Shown: positions 25,448 through 36,800 of the stretch, piece after piece
How the letters are laid out: every line of letters begins with the position of its first letter
How positions within the stretch are numbered: the stretch's first letter is position 1
Source of the DNA: Aphelocoma coerulescens
Lineage: Eukaryota > Chordata > Aves > Passeriformes > Corvidae
Length of the DNA: 64,000 nt
Assembly (NCBI RefSeq): GCF_041296385.1
Contig: NC_091015.1
Span: 57,416,345-57,480,344, forward strand
Reading direction: 5' to 3'
The notes under the pieces: model-generated
Databases searched by the model: none
Seen by the model: only the letters and a program-made list of their open reading frames with translations
What the model was told of the DNA's origin: nothing
Made by a program: the position numbers and the translations under genes

Positions 25448-27664
25448 GAATGCTGCAAGTGCTTTTCTAGGCATGGTATGCTGAAATAATTATTTTGATT
25501 ACAAAAATTACAGGCAACAGAGAGTTAGCTCCTGGGCCACCACTATGGGGTGAATAAATCTCATGAATCTAAACATCTCTAAGTTTAGGATATAAAAGAT
25601 TAACCAACATCTGAATTCTGCTTCACACTATGCAGCCTCCTTCTCTCCCGTTTCCCTCCTGGCCTTGCAGCACAGAAGTCAGACAGCTCATTCCAGGCAC
25701 AGCCCTGTCTCATGCTTCTTGCTGCTCCAGTGTAACTCATCATCAGCCTCCTCGTGTTCTCATGATACTCCTACTAGAAAAATCTATTTCTCATGCAACA
25801 CTGGAAGCTGCATTTCTGTGGTCAATGGTCCTAAGCAAATGTCTCTGGCCCTGGAGGAGAATTGAACAGGATGACTGGGTTATGAAAGGGCTGCAAGAAT
25901 TGGGGCCTAAAACTGTAGCAGCTGTAGGCTTACAGCCCCTAAAACAAGGATAGTGGGTTTTTTGTTTATACCTTCTACAATAACAGATTTAAAGCAATCT
26001 GGGATAGCCAAACTACATTTAAGTGGAAAAGGAGGGAATTCAGCCTGCACTAATCTCCATGTTTAGATCCCTGTTTTGTGAATGTCTCTCCAAATCCTTA
26101 ATCTTTGAACTCCATTCAAAGGCTGTTTTTTTCTCTCAATGCAGCCACAACTTAAAACTAAGACCTCCAAGTATTTGTAGCATAGCTCACCCACACCTAA
26201 TCAGCAGGATAGGTTTTACTTCTTCAGCATTACACTGGTCATGCATCTTTACTTCAAGCTGGCAGAGTGGCTCACAAAGGGCCTCAGCAAAGGTTCATTT
26301 AACACAAAAAAAAGCAGTTAGAAATAAGGACACTGAGCCAAGCACACCTTTCAATCAGGTTGGCTCTGCACTGTGAACCAATCAGCCTAATTAGATAGAC
26401 GTGATGAGGAGCTACTGTCCTCTTTAGAAAGACCCAACTGTGCACAGAGCTGGCAACAGTAATCAGCCTTTTGTTGGAGAAAAGAAACAAAACACTAGTA
26501 CCACAATTACCATGGACTGACACTCAGGTGCAGAACCTTGTCTGTCTGTGTGTGTGTGGCACTGGGGAATTTTTAGCTTGTGGTGAAACTCTGCTCCAGT
26601 AACTAGACTTACAGAGAAAAAAAGAGTAAGAAGAATGAAGGATGTATCTTAAGTTCCAGTGGAATTAATTGAAAACTGTCAAAACTGTGAGATGTTGAAA
26701 AAAAATCCAAAGGAGGCAATTATATATCTGCAGTTTTATGAAGTTATTTCTGTGTTAATACAAAAAGAATTGAACAAAACTTATTTTAAAATGTTGAAAT
26801 GAGACAGAATTTCTTTTCATGCTGTTGTAGCTGCACACTTTTTTGAAAAATTATAGTTTCCAGTCCTTATGATTGTGCCTATAATGTAGAAAACATTAAT
26901 TGGAACACTATACAGAGTAGAAGTGTCTGCAGTTACTGCCTGAAACAATAGCTTGGATGGATATGAATTAGTTCATTCATCTTAGTATATATTAACTCTG
27001 AAGACATATAAGAACAATACAATTACCATTTTACTGCTATTCATTTAATTTGAAATATCTAGCCAAAGCACACATCTCAAAAAGTCTAAGCATAAACCCA
27101 AGAATTGTCTCTATGCATAAAACCCTCCTGACTATATTCTGTGTAATCAAGCATGAACATATATTCTTCTTCCAACCTGTTGCGTTTTTGGAGTTCCTCT
27201 GACAGAAATGTTTTCTTCAGGCAAATGATTTCTTTCAGTGCCTTTAAAAGGGTCCATTTTCAACAAAATATGAACTTTCAATAAAGCTGAAATATTTTTT
27301 CTGGAGCTGAAGTTGACAAAGTCTGAATTGGAAGACGCAATTCCTTTCATATTTGGGTTACATTCCTTGCCTGAGACTCCGAGGACCTAGAAAGCTGTGG
27401 GTCACGTTTGCAAAATAGGTTTTAATTAAGCTTTGCTTTAAACGGTCTTTACATTCCTTCAGGATCTGGTTAACCTAGTTACAAGCTGCACCACGTTAGA
27501 CAAAAGACAGAAAGCAGAAATGCCAGAAAACTTTTTCACATTTTTTTTCTCCCAGTAAAAGAAGGAACCAAAGTGAAAGGCTTTGTTTTCTTCCAGTCTA
27601 ATTCTTCTTAGATCTCATCTACTAACTATCGTTAGTTTTTTCCCCCTCACTTACATTTTCTTTC

Positions 27665-27925
27665 TGATGCAGATCTGGAAAGCAATTCCCCGTTTCTAAA
27701 TTTGTGTCACGGGCACAATGAGCCAGTGGGAGATGAAGGCCGAGGAATTCCACAGGCCCCCCACGGACACCAATTAAAATGAGGGCCAGAAAGCAATTAC
27801 TCCGTGAAAATATATATATCTGCAGCCACCCGGGAGGGGTGGCATTAATAAAGAGTTTTAATGCTGTTACCTAATTAGGAGGAGGAGAGCTAAGGTTAGC
27901 AGTTTTGCATGTTGCAGTGATTCAA
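27665..27925. promoter_or_regulatory. candidate conserved non-coding element
   Basis: A stretch of mixed, low-repetition sequence dense in homeodomain-type cores: AATTAAAA at 27772-27779, CAATTAC at 27794-27800, CATTAATAAA at 27843-27852 and CCTAATTAGG at 27870-27879. The last is a perfect palindrome. It also contains a CACCCGGGAGGGGTGG near-palindrome at about 27827-27842. No open frame spans it. Texture of this kind is typical of vertebrate developmental enhancers. Conservation cannot be judged from one genome, so this is inference. Confidence 0.45.
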
Positions 27926-28042
27926 AAAATGACAAAGAGGAGTGAGAAATAGTACTTCTAAGGTAAAGAAAGCTCCACTTTCAAGCTCCAGGCAACTATC
28001 CTTTCATCTGATAACTGCATGACAGATGGAAAGAAAGAGTCT

Positions 28043-28105
28043 AAGAATCACAGAATTGTCTGAGTTGGAAAAGACCTCTGGGATCATCCAGTGCAGCTGT
28101 TAAGA
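28043..28105 (-). mobile_element. CR1 LINE, 3' end fragment
   Basis: Read on the plus strand, this is the reverse of a CR1 3' end: AGAATCACAGAATTG, then GAGTTGGAAAAGACCTCTGGGATCATCCAGT. These are the hallmark terminal repeat and conserved internal block of avian CR1. Homology becomes unclear beyond about 28105, so the copy is a very short 5'-truncated insertion. Confidence 0.85.
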
Positions 28106-28109
28106 GTCC

Positions 28110-31100
28110 ATTACAGATTCTGGAAAGCTGCATCTTCAAGAAAAAGGAAATTCAACCCCATTATTCCTATTAGGAAAGGACTCATCTTAATTAATGTCTT
28201 TCTTTTGAACCACACTGCTATCCCATAATACCCTTCCTCCCTCCTCGTGTCCCATATTTGGGCAAATACGAACTCAGTGAGGGTGACTCTTCCGACTCTG
28301 GGTGATCTTTAAATTTGCTGGTGCTTTTGTTCCTTTCATCACTAAGTAGCAAGAAGTTCAGGGGCTAAAACATCTTTATTAATGTTACCTGGACCACTGT
28401 AAACTAATTTAAAAGAGGTCATCATCCTACTCTTGATAGTCAGCTCTCCCTCCTGGCACTCAGAGAGTGAACTTTATTGGTGGCCTGCCAGGCAGGTAGA
28501 CTCCAGTCTCCATCCCCTCCTCTCAATAACACCTGTATGAAAAGCCAGATCCTCACCTCTTCTCGAGGAGGTCAAAGGAGGGTTAGAGACCAACTGTTCA
28601 GCCAAATCGAGCTCTGTTACAGGGTTTACTAGGAAACTTTTTCTAAGGGTGCTGCACTGCCTCCTCTGCTAAACTAGACTACCTTTTCCCGTGTGACAAG
28701 ATGGTCTGCATCAGTTTACACAGACAGGTTCACTGGATCATGTTCAGTCTGCCTGGAAGAAGAACTTGAGACAGACATTATTGCAATCATCCTTACTAGA
28801 ATGGATAGGAAACTCCACTCTCATGGCAGGGCATATGAGACTATGCTCTGCCTACTGTTCTTCAGAGCCTTTGTTTTGAATGTCACTAATCTGGCAGCAC
28901 ATCCAGAGGCAGAGAATCCCCTACAGCTAATTTGATCAATGGTGAATTTGAGGCAGAAGCACAACTATAGAATCATCTCTTCCTCCAAGGTTCCAGATTT
29001 CCAGGCACTTAGCAACCACCCTTATCCTATCTGTATCAGAGTTCTTGAGGCCATGGCCCCAATGACTATATGTGCTGCCTGGGCATACAGATCCAACAGG
29101 TTTATGTTGAACAATCTGTACTGTAGGCTGTTTATTAAAAATAATGACTTCTCATGTGCTAATTATTCACTTTGCTACAGGGGAATATGCAAACCCAATA
29201 TCAACATAGAGCAGACAGCACATAACATTTACACTGAACTTTGAGTCCTTTCAGGTACTGCTGGAACATTTAAGAATGGGAATCATAGAAACAGCTACTA
29301 CTCTCATATATGTAGAGTATGACCAGAACAAGTTCAATTGCTCTCTAATGATAGGATCTCGTTATATATGACCAGCAGGGTTAAAGGTGTTAAAGGTAGG
29401 TATTTATATACATTTTTTCCTCCTTTGCTGCACAATTAAAACAATGTACACAGTAAGACTGTACAAGTCCTTCTCCCCAGGGCTAATATAATTCAGAAAG
29501 ATATATGCTCAAGTGCTATTATGTCTCTATACTTCCAATCAAAAAAGAAAAACCACCTCATCTACCCTTCTGACATCTCTCAGTTGTACAGTTTTCCTCC
29601 TTTGAACCAGCCAGTTGGGGAGGTCAGACAAGAGCAATTCCTATATTTTAGGTCATTCAGAAACTATTCTTTTACTGTTTCTGTCATGAAGGGGAAGCAG
29701 GAAGCTTACGGAAATCTGGAGAAGTGACAGGCCTTTCTTCCCTTTTCACCACCCACTCAACAGGTCCACACCCAGGACAAGGAGAGAGCTTTTGATGGAG
29801 ACTAAAATCTTACCCTCCCACTGCCTGTGAGGAATTTGACACCAGGTCTCTGGTTTAAAAGCCACCATCCAGTTCACAGGCTCCTAAGTGCATGCCAGGG
29901 TTCCTGTTGTTAGGAAAAGTCCTCTTATTGATTTCAGCTGGAGCTCAGCATGCTTCACCTGTGCTACGTTGCTGGGCACTTTGTAGAAAACTCCTATAGC
30001 CAATAGTTTAGGTTAAAAACAAAGAGGAGAGAGAAACAAAGCAGTGAGGCTTTAAAATAAATTTTAAAAAAATTAAAAATCTTACTGAAATCAGAAAGAT
30101 AGTGAGTATATAGAATGTGGGCATATTAAATGATGAGTCTTTCTGAGTGGCTTTCTGTGTACCAGGATGATAGCGGGGGAGCCCTGAGCCAGTACAGGTA
30201 GTCAGTGTGCCATGCGAGAGTAGAGAATGGTAGTGCTGCATAGCTCATGCTTTTTTTTTTTTACATTACACTATGAAGTGGGGACGATCTTATGATAAAA
30301 TAACAATGCTACATGTACTCAGCATGTGTCTGCACCATGTGATTGTTTTAGTTCTAGTCTACCTGGCTTATTTTAGCTTGAGGCAAATGTTTCGCTACAG
30401 CTTTGACTCCATTTTGAAATGCTTGCCTTCTGTGCTGCTTGGTAATTCTCGCCTGAGCAGCAGACTCCTTACAGTGTTTCTGTGAGGATGTCACTACAGA
30501 AAGATTCCTGACAAATGGCTGTTAATGTCACCTATAAGAATGAAAGGCAGGGGTCCTGAATGTGCCAGAGACTACAAAGAAACAGAACAAAGTTCCTAAC
30601 AGGGCATGCAAGACAGACTGATTCTTCTTAAGAGGAAAAGGGGAAAGATGAAAAGGAATTAGGGATTTCAAAATCATCTCTTTAACTGGCTGAAAAGGGA
30701 AAAAATATGGTGCTCAGTTCTGGTCTTAAATCTCCTGACTCAGTTTTCTACATTTCCTCTCCATTTCTCCAGTCCTCATTCTTTCCCAGCTGCATACGGG
30801 GCATTTTAGATGCTTGATGGAGACCTTTCCTTAATGCTACCGCTTTGTGGAAGTAACATATTTCCTCAATACACAGCTGAAACCTTCCCATCTGTAAGTG
30901 GAATTGAAGAACCATTCTCTCAATTTTTATCTTAAGGTTAGCATAATACCCATGGGTCTCTCAGGAAGTGCTGCAAACCACATCAGACTGTGGTGCATCA
31001 TGCTTGGAAAGAAGTGAGTCATTATCTCCAGCCAGCATCAGTAGTAGCACAGCTTTTCCTTACTCATGTAGCCCACTACCAGGACCCTTTTGGCCTATGA

Positions 31101-32470
31101 TCCCAAGTGCAACCTAATCCAGTACCTTGGGCATGGCTTATGCTAAAGCCCTGCCCTCACAGGGATGAGTTAGAGATCCGTATGACCTTGTAGGGCCAAC
31201 CTCACTGTTTCTGTATCCACTCAACACCAGCAGCTATTTAGCAGAAGCAGAATACTTGCAGAGAGAAGGGGACTTTGAAGACAAAATGAAAAGATAGGAA
31301 GCAGAAGCTGGTGACTTGGTTACACAGCAGTATTGATTGTTGCTCATTACCAATAGTCACTGACTCTTTTATGTAACTTTATAATAGAATAACAAGGCCT
31401 GGAAAAAAGCTGGCTGTGCCTTTACTTACAAGTAAAAGACATCACAAACCCCTGTAACTTCAAGGAACTGAAAAATCCATCAAACAAAGCCAACCAGACA
31501 TGCTGGCCTCCAATTAAACTAGAAGTGATAATGCATTTGCCTGAACATTATTTTGGATTGAAAAACAAGTTTTACTCGAATTCTGAAAAGTAAAATCTAG
31601 AAAACTTGATAACAAAGGCAGATAAACTTTCTCTGCCAGCAGAATACACAAGACTTGCAGTTCTGTATTACTGATAGGAAGAATTGGGTTTTCACTGAAT
31701 ATATTGAACAATCAATCCAGGAGTATTTGCAGTGCAACTTCCAGGAATTAGTGTCTGCAAATATAGGATGATTTTTCCAATTCTCTCTTCTCTTACCAAG
31801 ACAAGTAACTTTTTTTTTTGCGTATGTTGTTTTGAAAACTAGAGAACTCTCAACATCTTACTGCTGTATCATTTGTGGTGGAATTTTAAGCATCTACACC
31901 ATCTAGCTTCTTGAGCTCTTTTGAAAATCCAGCCTCTTAGCCTGGTGCGTAAATACTTACTGTGAATTAAACCAATTTGCAGAATCTGGCCTGGAATATG
32001 AGGACCACCTAACTTGTGATCAGATTAGATTCACAAACATCTAAAGAACCACTAAAACATGCAAGAGATACAACCACTTTAAAAATTAATTAATATGTCA
32101 TTAAACCAATAAAAGGAAAAATAAAAACAGTCTGCCAGTTTAGATAAAGAGGGACTGCTTGCATTTCAGGGAAGACCATAATGATTAAACTTTTCTGTAG
32201 CTCTTTGCCAGAAAGAAAACTGCTTGAAACTATTAAGATTCCGTGGTTTGGGCTCAGCTGATGAGGATGAGAAGGGCAAGGTTCAGGTGTCCCAAGTGGT
32301 TGTGTCATGTTTGTTCTGTGGTAAGGGCAGTAGGAAAAGTACCTGTAAAAGGCACTGCTCTAGCAGTGTTGCCCTGGTGTTGCCACAGTGCCAGGGTTGC
32401 CCAGTAAGGCAAAGGGTGGTTGTCAGAGACTGAAATATTACAATTTATGACTTAAACATTTTCTTGAAGG
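28110..32470. other. non-coding stretch, no gene seen
   Basis: No supported gene. The part just below the LTR-like block, at 32224-32433, can be read on the plus strand as a Cys-rich peptide with CLFCGK followed by further Cys and His. It matches no family I know and may be internal sequence of the neighbouring element or chance. Confidence 0.5.
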
Positions 32471-32479
32471 ACTTTTAAA

Positions 32480-33420
32480 ACTGTGTTACAAAAGCTGCAG
32501 AGAAGACTACTGCACCCTGAATGGGGCCCTGACTGAGGCCTTACACCACTCGATGATGAAGATAAGATAAAGCATCAACTCAGAGCTGGGGACATTCACA
32601 GAGCACAGGCTTAGTGCCTCCAAGGTGGAGACCACAGCCCCAGGGCTATCAGCTGCCAGGCTCGAACAGACCCCCTGCACCAAAGGGTGGAGGGAGGAGA
32701 GGCTTTGGGTGCGTGTTGGAAACGCCTCTGGTGAGAGGCGCAGTGACCGCCCATCCTCCACTGTGCAGAGGAGCCCAGCTGAGGGGCCCTCACCCAGGGG
32801 GAGAAGCTTATCCACAGCAGAAGGGGTGACATGGCCCATCACAGGGGCCCCCCAAAGGGGTCCCCAGACCCTGCACCAGAGATGAGGCAACAGACCCTCA
32901 GTGTTGCAAGGGACAGTGTGTCAAGCCAGCCCCTGCAAGAGGAGGCACGTGGGCGTTCCCACCTGGCCCAGAGCGTACATTAATCCACGGGATTCTGCAC
33001 TCTCTGGCGTGTGGTGTGGTGGCGTGTGGCAGCGTGGCCACGGTGGAGACAGGAGTCCCTCACCACCAGCAGAGCAGATGGAGGGGAGCAACGAGACCTT
33101 GTTGGGACCCTCGGATGGGTGATACGCTTCCACCTAACCCCTGTCACCGCTCCCTGTCCCCCCACCCCCCATGAACACTTCTTTTTTCCATTTCTTTCTT
33201 TCTTTTCTCTTCCCTTCTCTTTGCCTCTTTTACTATTAAATAAAATGCATCCATTTTTTGGCATCAACATCTAACCTCGTTTGGTTTTAATCTCATTTCT
33301 GGGAATATTTTGAAACTTCTAAATTCTTTCTGGTTTATGCACAGACACTTAGCTTGCTTTGCTTTTCTGGGTTTAAACTGGATCGTATCAGTGGTACAGC
33401 CCAGGGTTTCTCCAGGAACA
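32480..33420 (+). mobile_element. LTR-like avian repeat (probable solo LTR of an ERV)
   Basis: A GC-rich block that starts near CTGCAGAGAAGACTACTGC and differs sharply from the AT-rich flanks. Near its right side is a polypyrimidine run (33180-33235) followed by ATTAAATAAAATGCATCC, a polyadenylation signal at the place expected in an ERVL-type LTR. Beyond this is ACATCTAACCTCGTTTGG, a string I recall from avian LTR 3' parts. The open frames in it, on both strands, show no gag, pol or env similarity and are by-products of GC-rich sequence. Ends and target-site duplication were not resolved. Confidence 0.45.
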
Positions 33421-33480
33421 TGGTCTGTGCTCCGTGGCTGTGCTCCATGAGCGCACAGCCCTAGGAGGGAGGAGTTTCAC

Positions 33481-33535
33481 AGATCACGGAATAATCTGAG
33501 TTGGAAGGGAGCCACAAGGACCACCAGGGGCCTTT
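33481..33535 (-). mobile_element. CR1 LINE, 3' end fragment
   Basis: AGATCACGGAATAATCTGAG, TTGGAAGGGAGCC and the GGACCACCAGGGG block match the reverse of a CR1 3' terminus. Sequence up to about 33720 (GGCCTTGAACATGCTGCTGG) may be a diverged continuation of the same copy. It lies close to the right edge of the LTR-like block. Confidence 0.65.
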
Positions 33536-33809
33536 CGCATCTGTCTTCAGCCATGCTGTTCACACCAGTTCCTATTTCCAGCACAACAGGGGCAGGTGCA
33601 CCAAAAATATCCTCTGTGAACTCTCAGCATGCCAGGTGATGTGCTTGCCTGACAGTTCCCAGAATTTCACAGCAGGCAGACATCTGAGGCATTCGGCCTT
33701 GAACATGCTGCTGGAGATGTCTTCACAGGACTATGTAGACACCATCGCTACCATGAAATGTCAAAGTGCTTTTCACTTCTACAGATTCACAGCCACAAGG
33801 GTATAAACA

Positions 33810-36800
33810 GCAAAGCCCCAGATAAACTCTTCCAGTGTTTTGTTTTGTTATTTTTCTTGGGGTTTTTTTTGTCCCATTGTGAATGCACATTGGGTTTTTT
33901 TCCATTGGTTGGTTGGGGTTTGTTTGTTTGTGGGTTTTTTTTTTGTTTGTTTCTTTTGTTTTTAACCTGACAGCTAATTTCTGAGTAGATTAATTTCTCA
34001 GTAGACTGACGAGGAAATTATATGATGAACTCCTGTTATTGATTTTTTCTCTCTCTCTTTTTTCCAGTGGCCAAAACAATGTATTTAGTTGGACAAAAAC
34101 ACAAAAAGAAGATTAAAGAAACAGACTTCTTATTATAGCATTTTTAAAATCACTTCAGAATCAAGAACCAAGAACACTTTCTAAAATGGCATTTGTTTTC
34201 CTGAGGAATGTGATAAAACACATAGAATAATTAACCTGAACTTCCTGCCAAGAAAACCCAACATAAAACAACCCAGCACTATATATTCTTCCCTACAGGT
34301 GATTCTTCTTGGGAGAGGTAGACAGGAGGAGATTCTTTCTGCTCATGTGAAACAAGTTCATCAAAGGTGGCAGAATCTTAACAGCTGGGAAGCTCAGGAA
34401 TCAGTTACAGCAGGATAAGGCCTTCTGAATATTTCTCTGAAGGTCTTGCAATGTTTTGGGTTTGGGGTGGGTATTTTTTTTGTTGGTGGTGTTGATGGCT
34501 CTTTTTTTTTATTTTGGTCAGCTTTGACAGGTTCTCTGTGTCTAGTAAAAATGAGTCACCTCATGAGTTTCTCAAACACCTCCTTCTAGTTCCATACTTA
34601 AAAGCAAGACAGTCAGCTTTCCTCCTGCAGTTTTCCAAATTCTGTATGAACACAGAAGTCCATGGTTGTAGGAATAATTAATGAAAGTCTTATATATGTT
34701 AACCTGTTTTTCATCATAACTCTTGGAAAGATGGAACTTCAGAAGTAATTGATTATTTTGGGCTAGTGACTGAAAGCATAAACCAGCCAGCAACAAATAA
34801 AACATAGTTTGCATAAGGTGCTTTCCTCCTCCAACTCATCACTAGATGAAAGAAAAATCGAAACCATTTTTTTTTAGAATTTAAAGCTGCACTTTTCTAT
34901 TAGTACTGGGTATCTCTTTCTTAAATTTTAATTTTGTTTATCATGATCTAAAATGAGGATTTGAAGAGAAAATATTTTCACTTTGAATGTGCTGCAAGAA
35001 ATATGAAAAAGAATATTATAAGATCCTCAATTTTCCAGAAGGAATTTTTTTTTCTGAACTTAGTTCCCCACTGGGAGATTGTTTAGGTCATGCAAAAATT
35101 GATTTTCCAGCTAGTGAACAATGTGACTGAAAACTTTTGCTTTAATCTAATATTCCATCCAGTTTTATCTAAAACAGTTCAGTGATCCTAACCTCATTTC
35201 ATAGGTTACTTTCCAGATCTCCTAACATTTACTTAAAGATAGATAAAATCAGGTATGCCATTCAATCAAGTAGTAATTTCACATTGAACTAAATCATATG
35301 TATTTCAGTAACCACACGTTTATATGAAGTATATTAAAAGCTTTGGTCTTTTCTGATTGCACATTCCCTAGAATTCACTAGCACCCACTAGGAATTAAAA
35401 CACTGGACCCTCAGGTCCCTCTAAATGTAATCATATCGTATCCTATATGAAAAATGTGTAATAATGGAAGAAAAAAACCCATTTCTCCATGCACAGAAAT
35501 GTATTTATAAAACATACTTGCAAACAAATGCCCCCACTTAGCATTCTGTGCACTTTAAAAATGTGGTGATGTCAGTTAGAGACATTTTAAGAAGGTTTAA
35601 AGAATGCCAGGACAGAAAAAAATATTTACATCTACAAAAGTGTAGTGCTGGAGAAGATTGCAAAACAACCTCTTTGTAACAATGTACAAAAACATGTCTG
35701 GTTAATAAAAAAATTAGGAACAGGGTAGATAATCCCACTATGGCTGGCAGAGGAGGAAAAAACATTAGGAAGATAAAATGGAAAAATAATGTATAAGAAT
35801 ATTTTTGGGAGGATCTAAAGAAGAGAGGATAAAAATGATTATAAAACTTTATGTCCTGGCTCTGTGCTCTGTGGCAGGTACACCATAATGTGTTTCTCCT
35901 GAGAAAAACACATACACATATAAATAGATAATTAAATAGGATGACATTTCCCTGCCTTTACCTGAAGTTCACAGATGAAGCTGAAGAAGTGTGGCATGTA
36001 GCAGTAATTCAAATGCTCTACCATAGTCTTGGGGCCTACTGAGCTTTTTCAATGTAAATCATAGCAGTTTTTGTAGCCAGGAGAGCTATTTTATTTTATT
36101 TGTCCATTTGAAGATGTCAACAATCTCATTAAAACTGACTAGGTTGTGGCTGATGCTACCAAAATATGGAGGCAGTGCAAAAGAATCTTGATTTGGAAGG
36201 GCAGTTTCTCATTTGCCTTAATTATGGCAACTTAGATGCTGCAGATATAGCAGGCAGTGCAAGCAGAAGATACCACATAAGACCATGCCTGAAATACACA
36301 CCCAAGTCATGGTCATGAGTGCCAGTGCTGATTGCATCTGCTGGGAATTAAAGAAGATCTGAATGCTTCCCAGGAGATGCAAGTGTCCCATTTTTGCTCT
36401 GCTAAACACTGAGTGGGAGAGAAGGAAGGCTGAAGACTTGCATTCCTGGGAGCAGCACAGGAGAGCTTTGCAGTTGAACACCCCAAACCACAGACAACAG
36501 CTTCAGCTGCTTGATGAGAAGGTGCTCAGAGGCAGCTCTTGCCCTTGCTCTCCATCTTGGTTTTGGAGTATTTCACCAAATTAGAATTCTGTTTCTACAA
36601 GCCTTGGGTTTATAGCTTTTTAGCCATAAATTTAACGGTGGCTGGGGCTATTGTTTTCCACTTGTAGCACATCTCAGTGATTCATAGTTTGAAATGATTC
36701 CTTTACAAACTCAGAGACATTCACAATGGATTATTTTTGGTAATGGCCAAATATCCAATCATTGCAATAGCATCCTGAGGAGTTACTTATCCAAAGGCAG

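Larger units (their letters stand above)
18122..27660. other. AT-rich non-coding stretch, no gene seen
   Basis: No supported exon, RNA gene or mobile element. It contains a GTTT/GTTTT repeat at 21251-21284 and a TATC/TA repeat at 25422-25447. Open frames up to about 120 codons lack motifs and have intergenic codon use. The part around 27340-27510 looks less repetitive and somewhat CNE-like, but support is weak. Confidence 0.5.

Noticed and set aside
32507..33274. Several frames of 70-127 codons on both strands
   Set aside because: By-products of the GC-rich LTR-like block; no retroviral or cellular protein similarity seen.
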